A DNA stretch of 6,307 nucleotides from Parafilimonas sp. (GTDB lineage Bacteria > Bacteroidota > Bacteroidia > Chitinophagales > Chitinophagaceae), in contig JAICKT010000262.1 in the NCBI GenBank assembly GCA_025927795.1, positions 1 to 6,307 on the forward strand. Direction: 5' to 3'. The position numbers and the translations under genes were made by a program. Shown in pieces: positions 5,391-6,307 of this stretch (positions are counted from its first letter, which is position 1; every line of letters begins with the position of its first letter). The notes beneath the pieces were generated by a model. That model was given only the letters and a program-made list of their open reading frames with translations. It searched no databases and was not told the origin of the DNA.

Positions 5391-6031
5391 CTTTATTTTA
5401 TCAACATACAATCAACCAAACCACAAAACTCGGCATCTGGCAAATTGAAGAAGATGAAAATTTTTTTCTTGAGAAAGTTCCGTTGCATCAAAGCATTACA
5501 CATCCGCATAAGCGCTTACAACATTTAGCCGGCAGATATTTATTACAATATTTATTTCCCAATTTCCCTTATTCAGAAATTTTAATCGCAGATACACACA
5601 AACCATACCTGCCAAACGAACAATATCATTTTTCCATTTCCCATTGCGGAAATTATGCTGCAGCCATCGTCAGCTCAACTCATCGTGTTGGAATTGATAT
5701 AGAAACTCCCACAGAAAAAGTTATACGCATTGCGCATAAGTTTATTCATACCGGCGAAATGCAATGGATGGAAAAATCAATTGTCAATTGTCAATTATCA
5801 ATTGTCAATTTCCAAACTGTTCTCTGGTCTTCTAAAGAGGCCATCTTTAAATGGTACAGTTTAGGCGGTATGAGCTTCAAAGAAGATATGCAACTCAACG
5901 GCATCATACAAAAACAAAACGACAGTTTTCTGCTGCCGTTTCATTTTCAAAAAGAAAAATCAATCCAATTAAATATTACCGCTAAAATTTTTGAAGAAAT
6001 AGTTTTAAGCTGGATTGCAAATAATTTTTAA
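5387..6031 (+). CDS. Sfp-type 4'-phosphopantetheinyl transferase
   Basis: The enzyme moves the phosphopantetheine arm of coenzyme A onto a serine of acyl or peptidyl carrier proteins. With the TTG start at 5387 it has 214 residues. Motifs are KPYL at 72-75, FSISHCGNYAAA at 82-93, and RVGIDIE at 100-106 with the magnesium ligands Asp104 and Glu106. The catalytic WSSKEAIFKW is at 147-156 (Glu151, Lys155). HPHKRLQHLAGRYLLQYLF near the N-terminus is typical of the Bacteroidota forms. No in-frame ATG exists before residue 125, so a TTG start is needed. That at 5387 gives MSLFYQHTINQ, which fits the family start remembered as M-x-LFYQ; TTG at 5360 would add nine repeat-encoded residues. Residues 131-142 (SIVNCQLSIVNF) come from a 7-base array and lengthen the segment before WSSKE. 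It is divergent from dcd. The carrier-protein partner is not in the window. Confidence 0.88.
   Translation: MSLFYQHTINQTTKLGIWQIEEDENFFLEKVPLHQSITHPHKRLQHLAGRYLLQYLFPNFPYSEILIADTHKPYLPNEQYHFSISHCGNYAAAIVSSTHRVGIDIETPTEKVIRIAHKFIHTGEMQWMEKSIVNCQLSIVNFQTVLWSSKEAIFKWYSLGGMSFKEDMQLNGIIQKQNDSFLLPFHFQKEKSIQLNITAKIFEEIVLSWIANNF
5777..5811. repeat. Tandem 7-base repeat (TCAATTG x5) inside the PPTase gene
   Basis: Units are TCAATTG at 5777-5783 and 5784-5790, TCAATTA at 5791-5797, TCAATTG at 5798-5804 and TCAATTT at 5805-5811. The frame is preserved across the array, which encodes SIVNCQLSIVNF. The array lies 15 bases before the WSSKE motif codons, so any change of one unit would remove the catalytic block from the product. 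Confidence 0.92.
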
Positions 6032-6240
6032 AATAATGTTTAATTGAGCAACAGCTTAAATGCTTACATAAATCCTCCGACAAAAGTGCTTCTGTGTTTA
6101 AGAAAATAACATTAAAAAATGATTCAATAATTATACTGGCATAATTTTTATTCTATTATAATCAGAGCGGTGATTTTCAGCTTTTACGTTATTCTAACCT
6201 TAAAAGGAAACGGATAAAAATTAAATGAAATAAGCGTTCG
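6032..6240. other. AT-rich non-coding stretch after the PPTase gene
   Basis: All ATG codons seen on the plus strand here open into stop codons within a few triplets. No Bacteroidota TAnnTTTG box is present. A TATAAT-like sequence occurs around 6155-6160 but is not the expected promoter form for this phylum. The stretch could be the 3' untranslated region of the PPTase mRNA or could hold a small RNA ending at the terminator that follows. Confidence 0.5.
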
Positions 6241-6278
6241 ATAAGGTGTGTCTTAACAGGTGCACCTTATTTTTTTTT
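6241..6278 (+). terminator. Rho-independent terminator
   Basis: ATAAGGTG at 6241-6248 pairs perfectly with CACCTTAT at 6263-6270. Three G-T wobble pairs and one C-G pair can extend the stem to a six-base loop (TTAACA at 6253-6258). The stem is followed by eight T (6271-6278). The orientation serves plus-strand transcription only. It lies 209 bases after the PPTase stop, so it either ends a long 3' untranslated region, ends an unrecognised small RNA, or acts as a leader attenuator for a gene to the right. Confidence 0.88.
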
Positions 6279-6307
6279 GCATCTCAAAAAAAATTATAAA
6301 ATTAAAA

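Noticed and set aside
2187..5811. CRISPR array.
   Set aside because: The repeats are 7-base units in direct tandem with no spacers, and no cas genes are present.

Overview
The window looks like a chromosomal piece of a Bacteroidota bacterium, most likely of the Chitinophagaceae type. The DNA is AT-rich and no clear Shine-Dalgarno sites are visible. The argB-argE-argH order, the DUF1684 exported protein, the Bacteroidota-style Dcd and the Sfp-type phosphopantetheinyl transferase (PPTase) all fit this group. The assignment rests on protein resemblance remembered from families; no search was run.

Left part (1-3317, + strand): the end of an arginine biosynthesis operon. It holds the 3' end of argB (N-acyl-glutamate kinase), an M20 metallopeptidase-family N-acyl-ornithine/citrulline deacylase (argE-like), and argH (argininosuccinate lyase, the last step to arginine). 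A two-gene type II toxin-antitoxin cassette (1460-1977) sits between argE and argH. The spacing is tight throughout: argB/argE and antitoxin/toxin each overlap by one base (TAATG), and argH starts 5 bases after the toxin stop. The cassette is therefore probably co-transcribed with the arginine genes.

Middle (3314-5056): two convergent pairs. argH meets an exported DUF1684 protein, and a small two-helix membrane protein of the low-affinity iron permease family meets dcd (dCTP deaminase). In both pairs the facing stop codons interlock within four bases, so no terminator hairpin fits between the genes.

Right part (5057-6307): a 330-base intergenic stretch carrying three 7-base-period repeat arrays, then an Sfp-type PPTase with a non-ATG start, then a non-coding tail ending in a strong rho-independent terminator at 6241-6278.

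The least expected signal is a set of short tandem arrays with a strict 7-base period but different unit sequences (2187-2214, 5067-5094, 5114-5148, 5349-5390, 5777-5811). Two lie in frame inside conserved enzymes (ArgH and the PPTase) and one reaches into the PPTase start. A different element, a GC-rich palindrome, sits in frame inside the argE-like gene. No wholly new multi-gene system is visible; the repeat invasion of housekeeping genes and the toxin-antitoxin pair inside the arginine operon are the points most worth following.
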